A DNA stretch of 64,000 nt from JACSRF01 sp964504445 (GTDB lineage: Bacteria > Chloroflexota > Anaerolineae > Promineifilales > Promineifilaceae), in NCBI GenBank assembly GCA_964504445.1, contig CAZDEO010000003.1, positions 57,101 through 121,100 of the forward strand. The letters run 5' to 3'. The translations under genes and the position numbers were made by a program. Positions within the stretch are counted from its first letter, which is position 1, and the number at the start of each line of letters is the position of its first letter. The notes below the pieces were generated by a model. The model saw only the letters and a program-made list of their open reading frames with translations. It did no database searches and was not told the DNA's origin. This document shows positions 28,128-37,649 of this stretch, one piece after another.

Positions 28128-29726
28128 ATGTCTCGTCAATTTCGTTTAACGCGTATGCAATCTGCTTCAATCCTATGGTCTGGCCTGACGGCCGTTGTCT
28201 TCTTTATCATTCTGGTCTCGGTCTGGCAGCCTGCTGTACCGGCAGCCCGCGTGTACGCCGCGCCCGCAGCCTCCCTGGCCTACAGCACCTACCTCGGCGG
28301 CGATGGCGTGGACAAAAACAAAGGCATCGCTCTGGACAGCGCCGGTAACATTTACGTCATCGGCGAAACAGGCTCAGACAACTTTCTCGGCTCCGGGCTA
28401 TCTGTCACCGGTTCTTCCGACATCTTCGTCGCCAAGTTCAACCCCAGCGGCAGCACCCTGCTCTACCTGACCCTCATTGGCAGCAGCAGCTCTGACACGC
28501 CGCTGGCTGTCAAAGTAGACGGCGGCGGCAACGTCTACGCTACCGGCCTGGTCTTCGCCGACGACTTCCCCACCCACAATGCCCTCTGGCCCACGCGCCC
28601 GCACTATTCCAACAACGGCGTCCTCTTCAAGCTCAACAGCAATGGCGACCTGGCATACAGCACCTACCTACCCCTGGACGTATTCGACGCCCGGCACAAC
28701 CTGGCCGTAGACGCCGCCGGTAATGCCTTTGTCACCGGCACAGCCTTCCGCGGCGAAATGAGCAACCAGATGGGCCTGTTGCAAATCAGCCCCAATGGCG
28801 GGCAGCTCTTGCTGGAAGAGTACGTGGGCGGGCCGGATTCGGATAAGGGCACGGCCGTTGCCCTCGACCCCCACGGCAACATCTACCTCACCGGCATCAC
28901 CGCCGGCGGCGATGCCTTCCCCGTCACCGCCAACGCCCATCAGCCGGTCTGCGGCGACATTTTCTACAACCGGCGCAGCTATTGTTATCAGGATGGCGTG
29001 ATTGTCATCCTCAATCCTGCCGGGCAAGTCACTTACAGCAGCCATCACGGCGGCAGCTTCACCGACGAGCCGCAGACCATCGCCGCCGACGGGCAGGGCC
29101 GCGTCCTCATCGCCGGGAACACCGCATCCGGCCAATTCCCCCTGGCCCAGGCGCTGCAACAAACCTGCCCGCTGGACCCCGTCGCCAACGACTGTCGCGC
29201 CGCGAGAGGTTTTGTCAGTCTGCTGCAACTAGACGCTGGCGGCGCCAACCTGGTCTATTCCACTTATCTGGGCGCAGCGGAGACGAACAGCTCTAACGTC
29301 GTCACGGCTGCCGCCCTGGACAGTGTTGGGCAAGCGACGGTGATTGGCTACACTAACGGCCGTTCCTTCCCCACCGCCGATCCCGTCCAGGCGCAGCTCA
29401 ACGAGAGTTTTTGCACCACCCTCGGTTCCCAACGCCTCTGCTTCGACGCCTTTGTCGCCACTTTCACCCCCACCGGCGGCCTAGCCTTCAGCAGCTACTT
29501 GGGCGCCACCTTTGACGAATACCCCTACGGGCTAACCCTCAGCGGCAGCAGCATTTTCGTCACCGGCTTAACAGAGGCCCATGACTTCCCGACCACCGCC
29601 AACGCCTTCCAATCAGCCAACCAGGTGGGCGACGATGGCTTCATCGTCAGGATTGGGGGCGGCAGCGCGCCTCCTCCACCCCCTTCTGGTGACCATGTTG
29701 TCTTTTTACCGGTAGTTTTGCGTTAG
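28128..29726 (+). CDS. Secreted SBBP-repeat beta-propeller protein
   Basis: 532 aa from the ATG at 28128 (AGGAG seven bases upstream). After a signal peptide (about residues 15-40) come repeats of the type LAYSTYLGG....GIALDSAGNIYVIGET, roughly every 55-60 residues; these are SBBP beta-propeller blades. The protein ends PPPPPSG then VVFLPVVLR, the C-terminal LP-x-x-L tail common in Chloroflexota secreted proteins. Likely surface-exposed binding protein. Three ACGGCCGT copies. Confidence 0.88.
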   Translation: MSRQFRLTRMQSASILWSGLTAVVFFIILVSVWQPAVPAARVYAAPAASLAYSTYLGGDGVDKNKGIALDSAGNIYVIGETGSDNFLGSGLSVTGSSDIFVAKFNPSGSTLLYLTLIGSSSSDTPLAVKVDGGGNVYATGLVFADDFPTHNALWPTRPHYSNNGVLFKLNSNGDLAYSTYLPLDVFDARHNLAVDAAGNAFVTGTAFRGEMSNQMGLLQISPNGGQLLLEEYVGGPDSDKGTAVALDPHGNIYLTGITAGGDAFPVTANAHQPVCGDIFYNRRSYCYQDGVIVILNPAGQVTYSSHHGGSFTDEPQTIAADGQGRVLIAGNTASGQFPLAQALQQTCPLDPVANDCRAARGFVSLLQLDAGGANLVYSTYLGAAETNSSNVVTAAALDSVGQATVIGYTNGRSFPTADPVQAQLNESFCTTLGSQRLCFDAFVATFTPTGGLAFSSYLGATFDEYPYGLTLSGSSIFVTGLTEAHDFPTTANAFQSANQVGDDGFIVRIGGGSAPPPPPSGDHVVFLPVVLR

Positions 29727-29802
29727 TTAATGACTATGGGAAAGGGTGTGACCAGAAGGATTACTGCAGGCCGCACCCGATCCACTCAATTGGAGATAAA
29801 TC

Positions 29803-31782
29803 ATGAACCGTCAACCTTCACTTAAAATCAAACTCATTCTGTTAAGCGTGCTGCTCCTTCTCAGCGGGTTGAGCGTGGGCGCACAAGGCGCACTGCCGGC
29901 AACGGCCGTTTCCAGCCAAACAGCAGCTCTCGACCACCACATCTTCCTGCCCCTGACAGCCCACAACAGCGGCGGCGGCGACCAGCCCGCCAACGACCTG
30001 CGCATCTACGCCTACAGCGACGCGGCCGTGATCCAGCCCAATGAAATGTTGCAGCCCATCCTCGTGGCGCAAAAGCCCCTCATCTGCCAGCCCAAAGCCG
30101 CCCCGCACAGCCTGACACTGTCCCAGGCGCTGCAAAATGGCTGGGATTACCTGGCGCAGCGTGTTGGCCCCGCCAATCTGGCCGCTTTCCGCGCCGCGCC
30201 CGACTTTGACACCCCGGCCAAAGCGCAGGCCTTTGCTCTGGCCGCTCTGGCCGACAACCGCCCCGATGGCGCCCTGGCAGCCCTGCTGCACGCCCACGAC
30301 CTCGATCCGCAGTCAGCCATCGTCTTGGTCAATGCCGCCGGTGTGTTCACCACCCTGAACCAACCAAACGAAGCCCTGGCTTTGCTGGAAGCCGCGGCGG
30401 CCCTGCCCGGCCCCATGGAGACGCCCATGGGCATTCCCGGCGAAGAACTGGCGGTCAACAACCGCGGGTATGCTTTGTTGCAACTGGCACAGTGGGCCGA
30501 AGCGGAAGCTGTGTTGCGGCCGTTGGCCGAAAGCGCCAGCGAACTATCTGAAGCCCGGCTTAATCTCTCCCAGGCGTTGTTGTGCCAGGATGAAGAGGAA
30601 GAAGCCGTGTACTTTTATCGCCTCGGTTCCCGCCGCATGATGTGGGACGTGGCCGAATATGGTGAGGAAATTGAAGGCATCCGCCCGCCCGTTGAACTGA
30701 CGCTGAACCGGTCGGCAGGCAAGCTGTTTACCCTGCCGCCGTTGGGCGTCATGCACAATCCGGGGCAGGCTGAGGCGGTCTGGCAGCACCTCAATGGCTT
30801 GATTGACGAGAGTATTGCCCGCTCAGATGAGCTAAATGACCTGATTGAGGCGAATGCGGAGCTGCGTGCGGAACGGCCGTTACCCGGCCCATTGACCCTG
30901 GCGCGCTTTAGCAACATCTACATCACCGCCCTGCGCGCCCAATACGAACCCGACATCCAGGCGCTGTACCAGGCCGCCGCCGACCAGGAAACCGCCCTGA
31001 TCGACCTGGAAAACGGCCAAACCGAAGAGTGGTTGGAACTGGCCGACCTCTTCCCAGATTGGGGTGCATACATCTCAGCCTGCCGCAGCACAGTCACTGG
31101 CCACCTGAGCGTCTGGCTCAGCGAGTACTTCCAATTTGAAGAGCTGCTGGAGCAGTACACCACCGCCAAATACGCTGCCATGACCGGCGCAGCCGCCCAC
31201 TTCGCCGATCCGCTTAACCACGAGTATGTCTCGCTGTCCATTGAGCATGACATGGAAACGGACATCGCCTGGCGGCTGCACACGCTGCAAAGATATGCGG
31301 GGACCATCTGGGTGCGCTGGTCCTATTGTGAAGGCATCGTCGAAAACACCCAGGCAGAGCAGAGTGAGCCAGCCTTCGAGCGCGCCGCCCAGTGCCCCGC
31401 CGCCCTGACGCGCAACAAGGTGGGGCTAACGTTAATCCCCGGCGTGCTGCAGCTGCGGGTGAACTGTGAAGTCGTGGAACTGGAAGCCAACACCCCCGGC
31501 TGGCTGGGCATCTTTGGGCAGGTATCGGTGGATCTGCGCAACAAAACGACAACTGTGTTTGTCGGCGGCAAAATTTCCAGCCCATCTGGCGCGAACACCA
31601 TCGCCGTCAATGAAGGGTTTTACGTAACCGTTAATGAAGGCGGCCTCAAAGACCTGGGCATGAAGGTAAGCAGCAGCGTAGACGTGGGCGTCGGTCAGTT
31701 TGTGGGCGTCATAGACGGTCCAAGCGTCGAGCTGGGCGTCGCCGGCGCCATTGAATATTGGAACAGCGGGCCAACACCCTGA
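29803..31782 (+). CDS. Secreted TPR-like protein of unknown function
   Basis: 659 aa. Signal peptide (1-28), HHIFLPLTAHNS (LPL segment), a Ser/Gly linker, then a helical region (about 110-250) rich in Ala and Leu with TPR-like spacing, including ALAALLHAHDLDPQSAIVLV. The remaining 400 residues are not recognised. GGAGA precedes the ATG. It is downstream of the SBBP gene by 76 bp and may be part of the same surface module. Confidence 0.65.
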   Translation: MNRQPSLKIKLILLSVLLLLSGLSVGAQGALPATAVSSQTAALDHHIFLPLTAHNSGGGDQPANDLRIYAYSDAAVIQPNEMLQPILVAQKPLICQPKAAPHSLTLSQALQNGWDYLAQRVGPANLAAFRAAPDFDTPAKAQAFALAALADNRPDGALAALLHAHDLDPQSAIVLVNAAGVFTTLNQPNEALALLEAAAALPGPMETPMGIPGEELAVNNRGYALLQLAQWAEAEAVLRPLAESASELSEARLNLSQALLCQDEEEEAVYFYRLGSRRMMWDVAEYGEEIEGIRPPVELTLNRSAGKLFTLPPLGVMHNPGQAEAVWQHLNGLIDESIARSDELNDLIEANAELRAERPLPGPLTLARFSNIYITALRAQYEPDIQALYQAAADQETALIDLENGQTEEWLELADLFPDWGAYISACRSTVTGHLSVWLSEYFQFEELLEQYTTAKYAAMTGAAAHFADPLNHEYVSLSIEHDMETDIAWRLHTLQRYAGTIWVRWSYCEGIVENTQAEQSEPAFERAAQCPAALTRNKVGLTLIPGVLQLRVNCEVVELEANTPGWLGIFGQVSVDLRNKTTTVFVGGKISSPSGANTIAVNEGFYVTVNEGGLKDLGMKVSSSVDVGVGQFVGVIDGPSVELGVAGAIEYWNSGPTP

Positions 31783-31821
31783 CGGTTGCTGGTCAGAGAC
31801 CTGGCAGGCTGTGATGGCCTG

Positions 31822-34761
31822 TCAGGTCTGCTCTCTGGCCAGAGCAAGGGCTTCGTCCAGGGAAAGCTGTTGGCCGGCGCGCCAGGCGGCGGCAAAAGCG
31901 TCGTCGCCCACGGCCGTTTTCACGGCCAACCGGGTCTGCTCTGTAGCCTGCTGGTGGAGGAGCGGCGGGATTGCGCCCACTTTCTGCCGAATGGCGTCGG
32001 CGGCGGCCAACAGGTGAATGGCCGGGAACGGCCGTTCACCCCGCCGGGCCAACTCCGCCAATCCCTCAAACACCGCTGCGCTGCCCAGGCTGTTATGCAC
32101 CTGGTGGTGCAGATCCAGGCTGTCACGGAAATGGTCTGCCGCTACCGCTGGCTGGTCCATATCCAGCGCTAGCCAGCCCTGAAAATACAGATTGGCCGCC
32201 AACCCCTGCCGGTTATTCATTTCAGTTAGCAGCGCCCGCCCCTCCGCCAGCGCCAGCTGCGCCTGCTCAAACTTTTCCAGGTAACGCAGCCCATTTGCCT
32301 GCACGCCCAGCAGCAAAGCTGTGCCTACCACGTGCCCTTGCTCCCGCGACAGCACCAGACCTTCATCCAGCACGGCCACCGCCTGCGCCGCCCTCCCCTG
32401 GTACAAACAGGCAGCGCCCAAATTCAGGTAGGCGCTGACCATCCCTTTGACGTCGCCGAAAGCACGATGGATCGCCATACTTTCCCGGGAATAGGCTTCA
32501 GCTTCTGCAAATTGACCGGCGGTAGAGGTGACAAAACCGAGGTTATTCAACGCCCTGGCAATGCCCGCCTGATCTTCTTCCTGGCGGTAAAGGTCCAGAC
32601 TTTGTTGCAAATAGGTGCGCGCCGCGGGCAAAAGGCCCAAATTCCCGGCCAAAAGCCCGGCCTCGATGTAGACTGCCGCCAGCACCGTGGCAGGCAACGC
32701 GGGGATTTGCGCGGTTTGTTCTGCGTGGGATAGCAGCGTTTCTAACCACTCCAGCCCTTCGCGCAGGTAGCCACGCCACCACCAGTAAAATCGTAGGGCG
32801 CTGCCCAGGCGCAGCCCAAGTTCTATCTGATTGGCTTGTAAAGCCCAACCAAGGGCTGCGCGGAAATTGTCTACTTCCTGGTCAATGGTGCGGAACCAGG
32901 CCAGACTGTTCTGGTTTTGTAGTTCTTCATACGATTGGGTTGCCAGCCGCAAAAAGTAGGCAGCGTGGGCCGCCTGGGCAACCAGAAAGGCATCTGGTTG
33001 TTCTTGCAGATGGGCTGTGGCATATTGGCGCACCAGGTCGTGCATGTCATAACGGCCGTCGCCCACCCGGTTCACCAGCGCCCTATCCACCAGCGAAGAC
33101 AATACCGGCAGCCCGGCGTTAGCCACCGCCTGGGCCGCTGCCCGCGAAAACCCGCCGCGAAACAGCGCCAAATGGCTGCACGCCGCCTGCTCGGCGCTGC
33201 TGAGCAACTGCCAGGAGTAATCAAACACGGCTCGCAGGCTGCGCTGCCGTTCGGGCAGGTGGCGGTGGCCGGTGGAAAGGAAGTCGAGGTCGCGCTCGAT
33301 TTCGGCCACAATCTCGGCGCAGCTTAAAACGCGGACCCAGGTGGCCGCCAGTTGTAGCCCCAGCGGCATGCCGCCCACCAGTTGACAAATACGGGTCACG
33401 GCCGTTTCATCCTCCTCTGTCAGCACAAATTGATGGGTAACCCGCTGGGCTGCCTGCACAAAAAGCGCCACGCCGCCGTTATCCGCCAGCGGGGACGTGC
33501 CATTGGGCAGTGGGAAGCCGTGCAAGGTAAATACCCACTCTTCGGGCAGTTCCAGGGGCTGCCGCGAAGTGACCAGCAGTCTGAGACCAGGCGCCTCCGC
33601 CAACAAATCGGAGAGCATGGCAGTGTCCGCCAGCAAATGCTCCATGTTGTCTAGCACCAGCAGCATCTCTTTGGCTTGCAAATGGGCAATGAGCTGCGCC
33701 CGGTGGTCGGCCAGGTCAGACAAGGGGAGGGCAAGGCGGGCGGCGATGGCTTGGGCGATGAGGTGCCCGGCGTGAACGGGGGTCAGGTCTACAAAGGCGG
33801 CTCCGTGGGCAAAAACAGGCTTGTGGCCCACGGCCGTTTGCAGCGCCAGCCGCGTTTTGCCCATGCCTCCCGGGGCCACAATGGTCAGCAAGCGACAAGC
33901 CGGATCGGCCAGTCGCTGGGCAATTTGCGCCAGTTCTGCATCCCGGCCAATAAAGGGGGTGGCGGGCGTGGGCAGGGGTAACGGCCGTGCCGCCGTAGTG
34001 GACGGCGTAGAGGCGGGAGGTTCAAGGCGGGCCAACTGTTGGTAAGCGTCTTGAGTCGCCGGGCCAGGTTCTACGTCCAGTTCGCGGCGCAGGGTGGCGG
34101 CGCACTGCTCATATACCCGGCGCACCCCGGCGCGGTCGCCGCTGAGGGCGTGCAGGCGCATTAACTGGACGTAGGCCGGTTCATCCAGGGGGTCTTGCTG
34201 GATCAGCCGTTGGGCATACCGGGCGGCAGCGCGATACGCTTGCTGTGTTTCCAGCAGGGCGATGAGCTGTTGCAAGGCGTTGAGATAGGTCTGGCGCAGT
34301 TCCTCGCGCAGGGGAACAATCCAGTCGTCGTAATTGTCGGGGAGTAAGTCGCCCTGGTACACCTGAACGGCCGTTTCCAGGTGACCTCTCTTTTCTGCCC
34401 CATCCGCCGCGGCGCTGGCGGCGGCAACGGCCTCAGTCAGAGTGGCCACGTCCAGGGCATAAGGTGCACCAGAGCGCCAGCTTAATGTGGAAAAGGTGGC
34501 CTCAAGAAACCTCTCTGCTTCCGGCAAGGTTTGGCGGAGGTTGTGTAACACGTTGCGCAGATTGGTGCGGGCCTGGCTGTCGCTGGAATCGGGCCAAAGG
34601 GTAAAGGCAAGCTGTTGACGGGAAACGGCCGTATGACGGTGCAGCAGCAAATAAGCCAGCAAGGAAACGGGCCGGTCGGCGCTCAGTTGCGGCACCGGTT
34701 CACCACAGTACGTCAGATTAAATTGTCCCAACAATGAAATGACGAGCGAAGGTGGCGTCAC
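31822..34761 (-). CDS. SARP/AfsR-like regulator with BTAD, NB-ARC and TPR domains
   Basis: 979 aa from the GTG at 34761, nine bases after GAGG; a TTG at 34767 is too close to that site. The N-terminal winged helix (1-95) and BTAD (about 100-245) are followed by an STAND/NB-ARC ATPase (Walker A APGGMGKTRLAL near 295, Walker B LLVLDNMEHLL) and a TPR array to the C terminus. AfsR-type proteins activate transcription when the STAND module is engaged. The inducing signal and targets are unknown; the 7TM-PAS gene is divergent and 205 bp away. It holds the densest ACGGCCGT set in the window (eight copies). Confidence 0.9.
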   Translation of the reverse strand: MTPPSLVISLLGQFNLTYCGEPVPQLSADRPVSLLAYLLLHRHTAVSRQQLAFTLWPDSSDSQARTNLRNVLHNLRQTLPEAERFLEATFSTLSWRSGAPYALDVATLTEAVAAASAAADGAEKRGHLETAVQVYQGDLLPDNYDDWIVPLREELRQTYLNALQQLIALLETQQAYRAAARYAQRLIQQDPLDEPAYVQLMRLHALSGDRAGVRRVYEQCAATLRRELDVEPGPATQDAYQQLARLEPPASTPSTTAARPLPLPTPATPFIGRDAELAQIAQRLADPACRLLTIVAPGGMGKTRLALQTAVGHKPVFAHGAAFVDLTPVHAGHLIAQAIAARLALPLSDLADHRAQLIAHLQAKEMLLVLDNMEHLLADTAMLSDLLAEAPGLRLLVTSRQPLELPEEWVFTLHGFPLPNGTSPLADNGGVALFVQAAQRVTHQFVLTEEDETAVTRICQLVGGMPLGLQLAATWVRVLSCAEIVAEIERDLDFLSTGHRHLPERQRSLRAVFDYSWQLLSSAEQAACSHLALFRGGFSRAAAQAVANAGLPVLSSLVDRALVNRVGDGRYDMHDLVRQYATAHLQEQPDAFLVAQAAHAAYFLRLATQSYEELQNQNSLAWFRTIDQEVDNFRAALGWALQANQIELGLRLGSALRFYWWWRGYLREGLEWLETLLSHAEQTAQIPALPATVLAAVYIEAGLLAGNLGLLPAARTYLQQSLDLYRQEEDQAGIARALNNLGFVTSTAGQFAEAEAYSRESMAIHRAFGDVKGMVSAYLNLGAACLYQGRAAQAVAVLDEGLVLSREQGHVVGTALLLGVQANGLRYLEKFEQAQLALAEGRALLTEMNNRQGLAANLYFQGWLALDMDQPAVAADHFRDSLDLHHQVHNSLGSAAVFEGLAELARRGERPFPAIHLLAAADAIRQKVGAIPPLLHQQATEQTRLAVKTAVGDDAFAAAWRAGQQLSLDEALALAREQT

Positions 34762-34965
34762 GGTCAATCACCTCGAAAAAAGATCCGTTGTCAGCCAACA
34801 GAATAAGTTTAGGCAAGGTGATATTATTCCGCAAGTAGGAGTTTTTTATGTCAGTCAATCAGGGTGCAAACGAAAAATAGACAGATCCGGCGATTGTGTA
34901 ATAATCTGACTCAGAGTATAAGGAACGGCCGTGGACATAAACATATAAGGTAATCCAGTCAAATA

Positions 34966-36219
34966 ATGGAACATTCGGCAAATCTTTACAGTGCCATTCT
35001 CTTCATCGCATCTTTAACCTCAATAACGGTGCTATTGCTAATCTGGCATCGCCGCAGCGCCCCTGGCAGTAAGGCTATCATTGTTTTTCTGGCGGCCATG
35101 GCCTGGTGGAGCACAACCTATGCCTTATTTTGGGCCGGTTTTTACCCATCTCGCCCCTTCTGGCTAGACGCCACTTATCTGGGGGCCGTGGTTGTCATCC
35201 CCGCTTTTTTAGTTTTCGTGCTGCAATTTAGTAACCGGCAAGGTTGGTTAACCCGTCCACTCTTTGCCTTTATGGGTATCATGGCCGGTCTCACGGTTAT
35301 CCTGTTGTGGACGGATCCCTGGCATGGGCTGTTTTTCGCCGGAAAGAGAACGGCGTCAGATAGCAGCTTCTTTTTCGGTGGGCCGTGGTTTTGGACTTTC
35401 ATCACCTATTCTTATAGCTTCTTCCTGCTGGCAATTGGGTTGCTGGCAAAAAGCTGGTTCGCAGTGCAGGGAATATACCGTCGTCAAATTGAACTAATTC
35501 TTCTGGCGGCCTTTATTCCCTGGCTGGCAAACCTCCTCAGCCTGTTGGATTTGAACCCTTTACCAGGGCTGGATTTAACGCCTCTGGCCTTTACCATGAC
35601 CGGTAGTATTATTGCGATAACGCTGTGGCAGTATCGCTTTATGGATGTGGTTCCTATTGCCCGTGACAAGCTCATCGAAAACCTGAGTGATGCCATCATG
35701 GTGCTGGATAACCAAAACCGCGTGGTAGATGTAAACCCGGCCTTTACAAAGCTTGCTTCCACAAATGCAGCCGATCTGATTGGGGAAAATGTGGAAAACA
35801 TGCTGCCCGATTGGACTTCATTTCTTGCTGACCTGGTGGATAATCAACTAGTGGAACAAGAAACCACGCTGCCAGGAGATTCGACCCGCTATATCAACGT
35901 ACGGCTTTTTGGCCTGAAGGATAGGCAACAAAACATACAGGGAAAATTGCTAGTCCTTAGAGATATTACAACCCGGAAACAGCTTGAGGAAGAACGGGAG
36001 AATTTAATTGACACGCTGCAAACTGCATTGGGGCAGGTTAAAACCTTGCGCGGCTTATTGCCTATTTGCGCCAACTGTAAAAAGATCCGGGATGATCAGG
36101 GGTATTGGCAAGATGTGGCCGTGTACGTCCGCGACCATACTGAAGCGGAGTTTAGCCATGGTATTTGTCCGGATTGTCTGAAGGGTCTGTATCCGGAAAT
36201 TTATGGCAAATCGAAGTAG
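34966..36219 (+). CDS. 7TM-PAS sensor with C-terminal zinc-ribbon-like module
   Basis: 417 aa. Seven transmembrane helices (1-225, histidine-kinase N-terminal 7TM type), a PAS domain (about 230-340; LSDAIMVLDNQNRVVDVNP), a short coiled coil (about 340-365) and a C-terminal LLPICANCKKIRDDQGYW ... HGICPDCLKGLYPE module with CxxC and CxxC plus a His, likely metal-binding. There is no kinase, cyclase or phosphatase domain, so the output is unusual. The C-terminal module occurs in various sensor proteins; its function is unknown. An ACGGCCGT copy sits just upstream. Confidence 0.85.
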   Translation: MEHSANLYSAILFIASLTSITVLLLIWHRRSAPGSKAIIVFLAAMAWWSTTYALFWAGFYPSRPFWLDATYLGAVVVIPAFLVFVLQFSNRQGWLTRPLFAFMGIMAGLTVILLWTDPWHGLFFAGKRTASDSSFFFGGPWFWTFITYSYSFFLLAIGLLAKSWFAVQGIYRRQIELILLAAFIPWLANLLSLLDLNPLPGLDLTPLAFTMTGSIIAITLWQYRFMDVVPIARDKLIENLSDAIMVLDNQNRVVDVNPAFTKLASTNAADLIGENVENMLPDWTSFLADLVDNQLVEQETTLPGDSTRYINVRLFGLKDRQQNIQGKLLVLRDITTRKQLEEERENLIDTLQTALGQVKTLRGLLPICANCKKIRDDQGYWQDVAVYVRDHTEAEFSHGICPDCLKGLYPEIYGKSK

Positions 36220-36393
36220 TTTTTTGCCGTAAATCCGGTCGATTTCCACGGTTAAACCGGGTAGGGACCTTCCCCTGAAAAAGTAGTGTTTACTTGCCTG
36301 TTGGAAGCCTTGGGACTCTGGCAAAGTTTCTGCGGAAGAATTTCTCCCGAAGAAATTAGTAATTCTTACTGCTTTGGGGCCATCCTTTTCTGC

Positions 36394-36828
36394 TTACTCA
36401 CCTCCGCGACCGGCCCACAGAGAACGGCCGTCCTCATCCCGCAACGCCACCTCCCGGCCATTCTCCTCATTGTGCATCGAAACAATCTCAAAGCCCCCTG
36501 TGGTCATGTAACCTGTCAGTGAAATGCGGTCGCCCACTTCCGCAGTAAACCCTTGTTCTTGAGCGTAGTTCCAGGCGGCGCGGCGGGCGCGGGCCTGGGT
36601 ACCATCCTCTAGCTCCAGCCACAGGCCATTGCTGCGAATAGCCGTAACGGTGGCCCCGGCCGTTTCCCACTTGTCCGGTGAAGACCCATTATCTGCTGCG
36701 GAGTTGGCTGCCCCGGCATCGTTATTAGCAGTTTGGGCCAGCCGGTCGCGGGTGCGATTGAGGCCACCAATCACCAGCAGTAACGCTATGAAACCCAAGA
36801 GGGCGCCGAGAATTAATTTTTTACGCAT
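36394..36828 (-). CDS. Small membrane-anchored OB-fold-like protein
   Basis: 144 aa from the ATG at 36828; an in-frame upstream extension lacks support. A lysine-rich start and one helix (KLILGALLGFIALLLVIGG) are followed by a low-complexity linker and a beta-rich domain (VTAIRSNGLWLELEDGTQAR, GDRISLTGYMTTGGFE). The fold resembles small OB-type modules that bind metal or heme-chaperone partners. It lies 26 bp after the DUF4405 gene, in the same operon, so it may assist that membrane protein. Confidence 0.6.
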   Translation of the reverse strand: MRKKLILGALLGFIALLLVIGGLNRTRDRLAQTANNDAGAANSAADNGSSPDKWETAGATVTAIRSNGLWLELEDGTQARARRAAWNYAQEQGFTAEVGDRISLTGYMTTGGFEIVSMHNEENGREVALRDEDGRSLWAGRGGE

Positions 36829-36854
36829 GATTATCGTTTGCGGCTTATAGGCCG

Positions 36855-37496
36855 TTACCCGTTGTCCGTTAGCCGCTGCCTGTGGGCCTCCATGCCTACT
36901 CCCCACCCAGCCGTCTGCATTACTTTCCGCGTCACTTTCACAATCCAGCCCCAGTGAATGTAAATGTGCACCAGGGCGGCAAGGGTCAGGCTGATGCCAC
37001 CCCAGGTATGCAGCACATCCCAAGTGGGGCGGCTGATGAGAAAGCCGGGGTCCCAGGCGGGGTTGTGGCCCCCTTGATATCCCCCTGACGGCAAAAAGGT
37101 AAAGTAGAGGCCAGAAACGGCCGTGACCAAAAAACTCAGGGCAACCCAGCTATCTACCAGCAAATTGACCCGCGCTCCCCGCGAAAAGCGGCCTGCCTGG
37201 CCCCGCGCCCTTTGCACCAGGCAGCGAGACATGGAGGCCACCCACGGCCAGTGAGTGGCTAAATGAATGAACACGGCCGTGATCATCAGCAAGCCGCCCC
37301 AGATGTGTATTTCTTCCCAGGTATGGCGCGTAAAGAGAAGGACGACCCCATACCCAGAGTTGCGCCCGCCCTCATAACCCCCAGAGATGAAAAACAAGAA
37401 ATACACCCCGGACAGCATAGATAGCAATGCGCCTATGAAAACGGCCGTGTCAATCAACCAGTTATTGCGGGTTTTTGCCGAAACAGAACCTTTCAT
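36855..37496 (-). CDS. DUF4405 cytochrome b-like membrane protein
   Basis: 213 aa from the ATG at 37496; the longer reading to 37556 runs through a regulatory hairpin. Two homologous halves, each with two helices and His pairs: LFTRHTWEEIHIWGGLL ... HLATHWPW and LISRPTWDVLHTWGGI ... VHIYIHWGW. The HxxW/H-x13-H arrangement suggests b-type heme ligation between helices, as in cytochrome b561-like proteins. GGYEGG and GGYQGG mark the internal duplication. Divergent from the two-component pair at 37.6-39.7 kb, which may regulate it. Confidence 0.8.
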   Translation of the reverse strand: MKGSVSAKTRNNWLIDTAVFIGALLSMLSGVYFLFFISGGYEGGRNSGYGVVLLFTRHTWEEIHIWGGLLMITAVFIHLATHWPWVASMSRCLVQRARGQAGRFSRGARVNLLVDSWVALSFLVTAVSGLYFTFLPSGGYQGGHNPAWDPGFLISRPTWDVLHTWGGISLTLAALVHIYIHWGWIVKVTRKVMQTAGWGVGMEAHRQRLTDNG

Positions 37497-37531
37497 GCCC
37501 ACAACATACCATGCCCTTATGAAGAAGATGT

Positions 37532-37623
37532 GAAGCCGATTCAGCAACGGCTTCATGTCTCCTTCACATTTGCCTGGTAATGTGAAGGGAGTAAGATTAT
37601 GGAGCGTGACAGACTCCTGTCAC
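37532..37623. promoter_or_regulatory. Cluster of inverted repeats between DUF4405 and response regulator genes
   Basis: Three dyads: GAAGCCG/CGGCTTC (37532-37538, 37548-37554), CCTTCACATT/AATGTGAAGG (37561-37570, 37579-37588) and GTGACAG/CTGTCAC (37606-37612, 37617-37623, 4-nt centre). The TGTGAAG core occurs three times. The density fits binding sites for the adjacent OmpR-type regulator acting on both divergent transcripts. Confidence 0.45.
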
Positions 37624-37649
37624 CATATATTTAAGGACACCTAAGCCTT

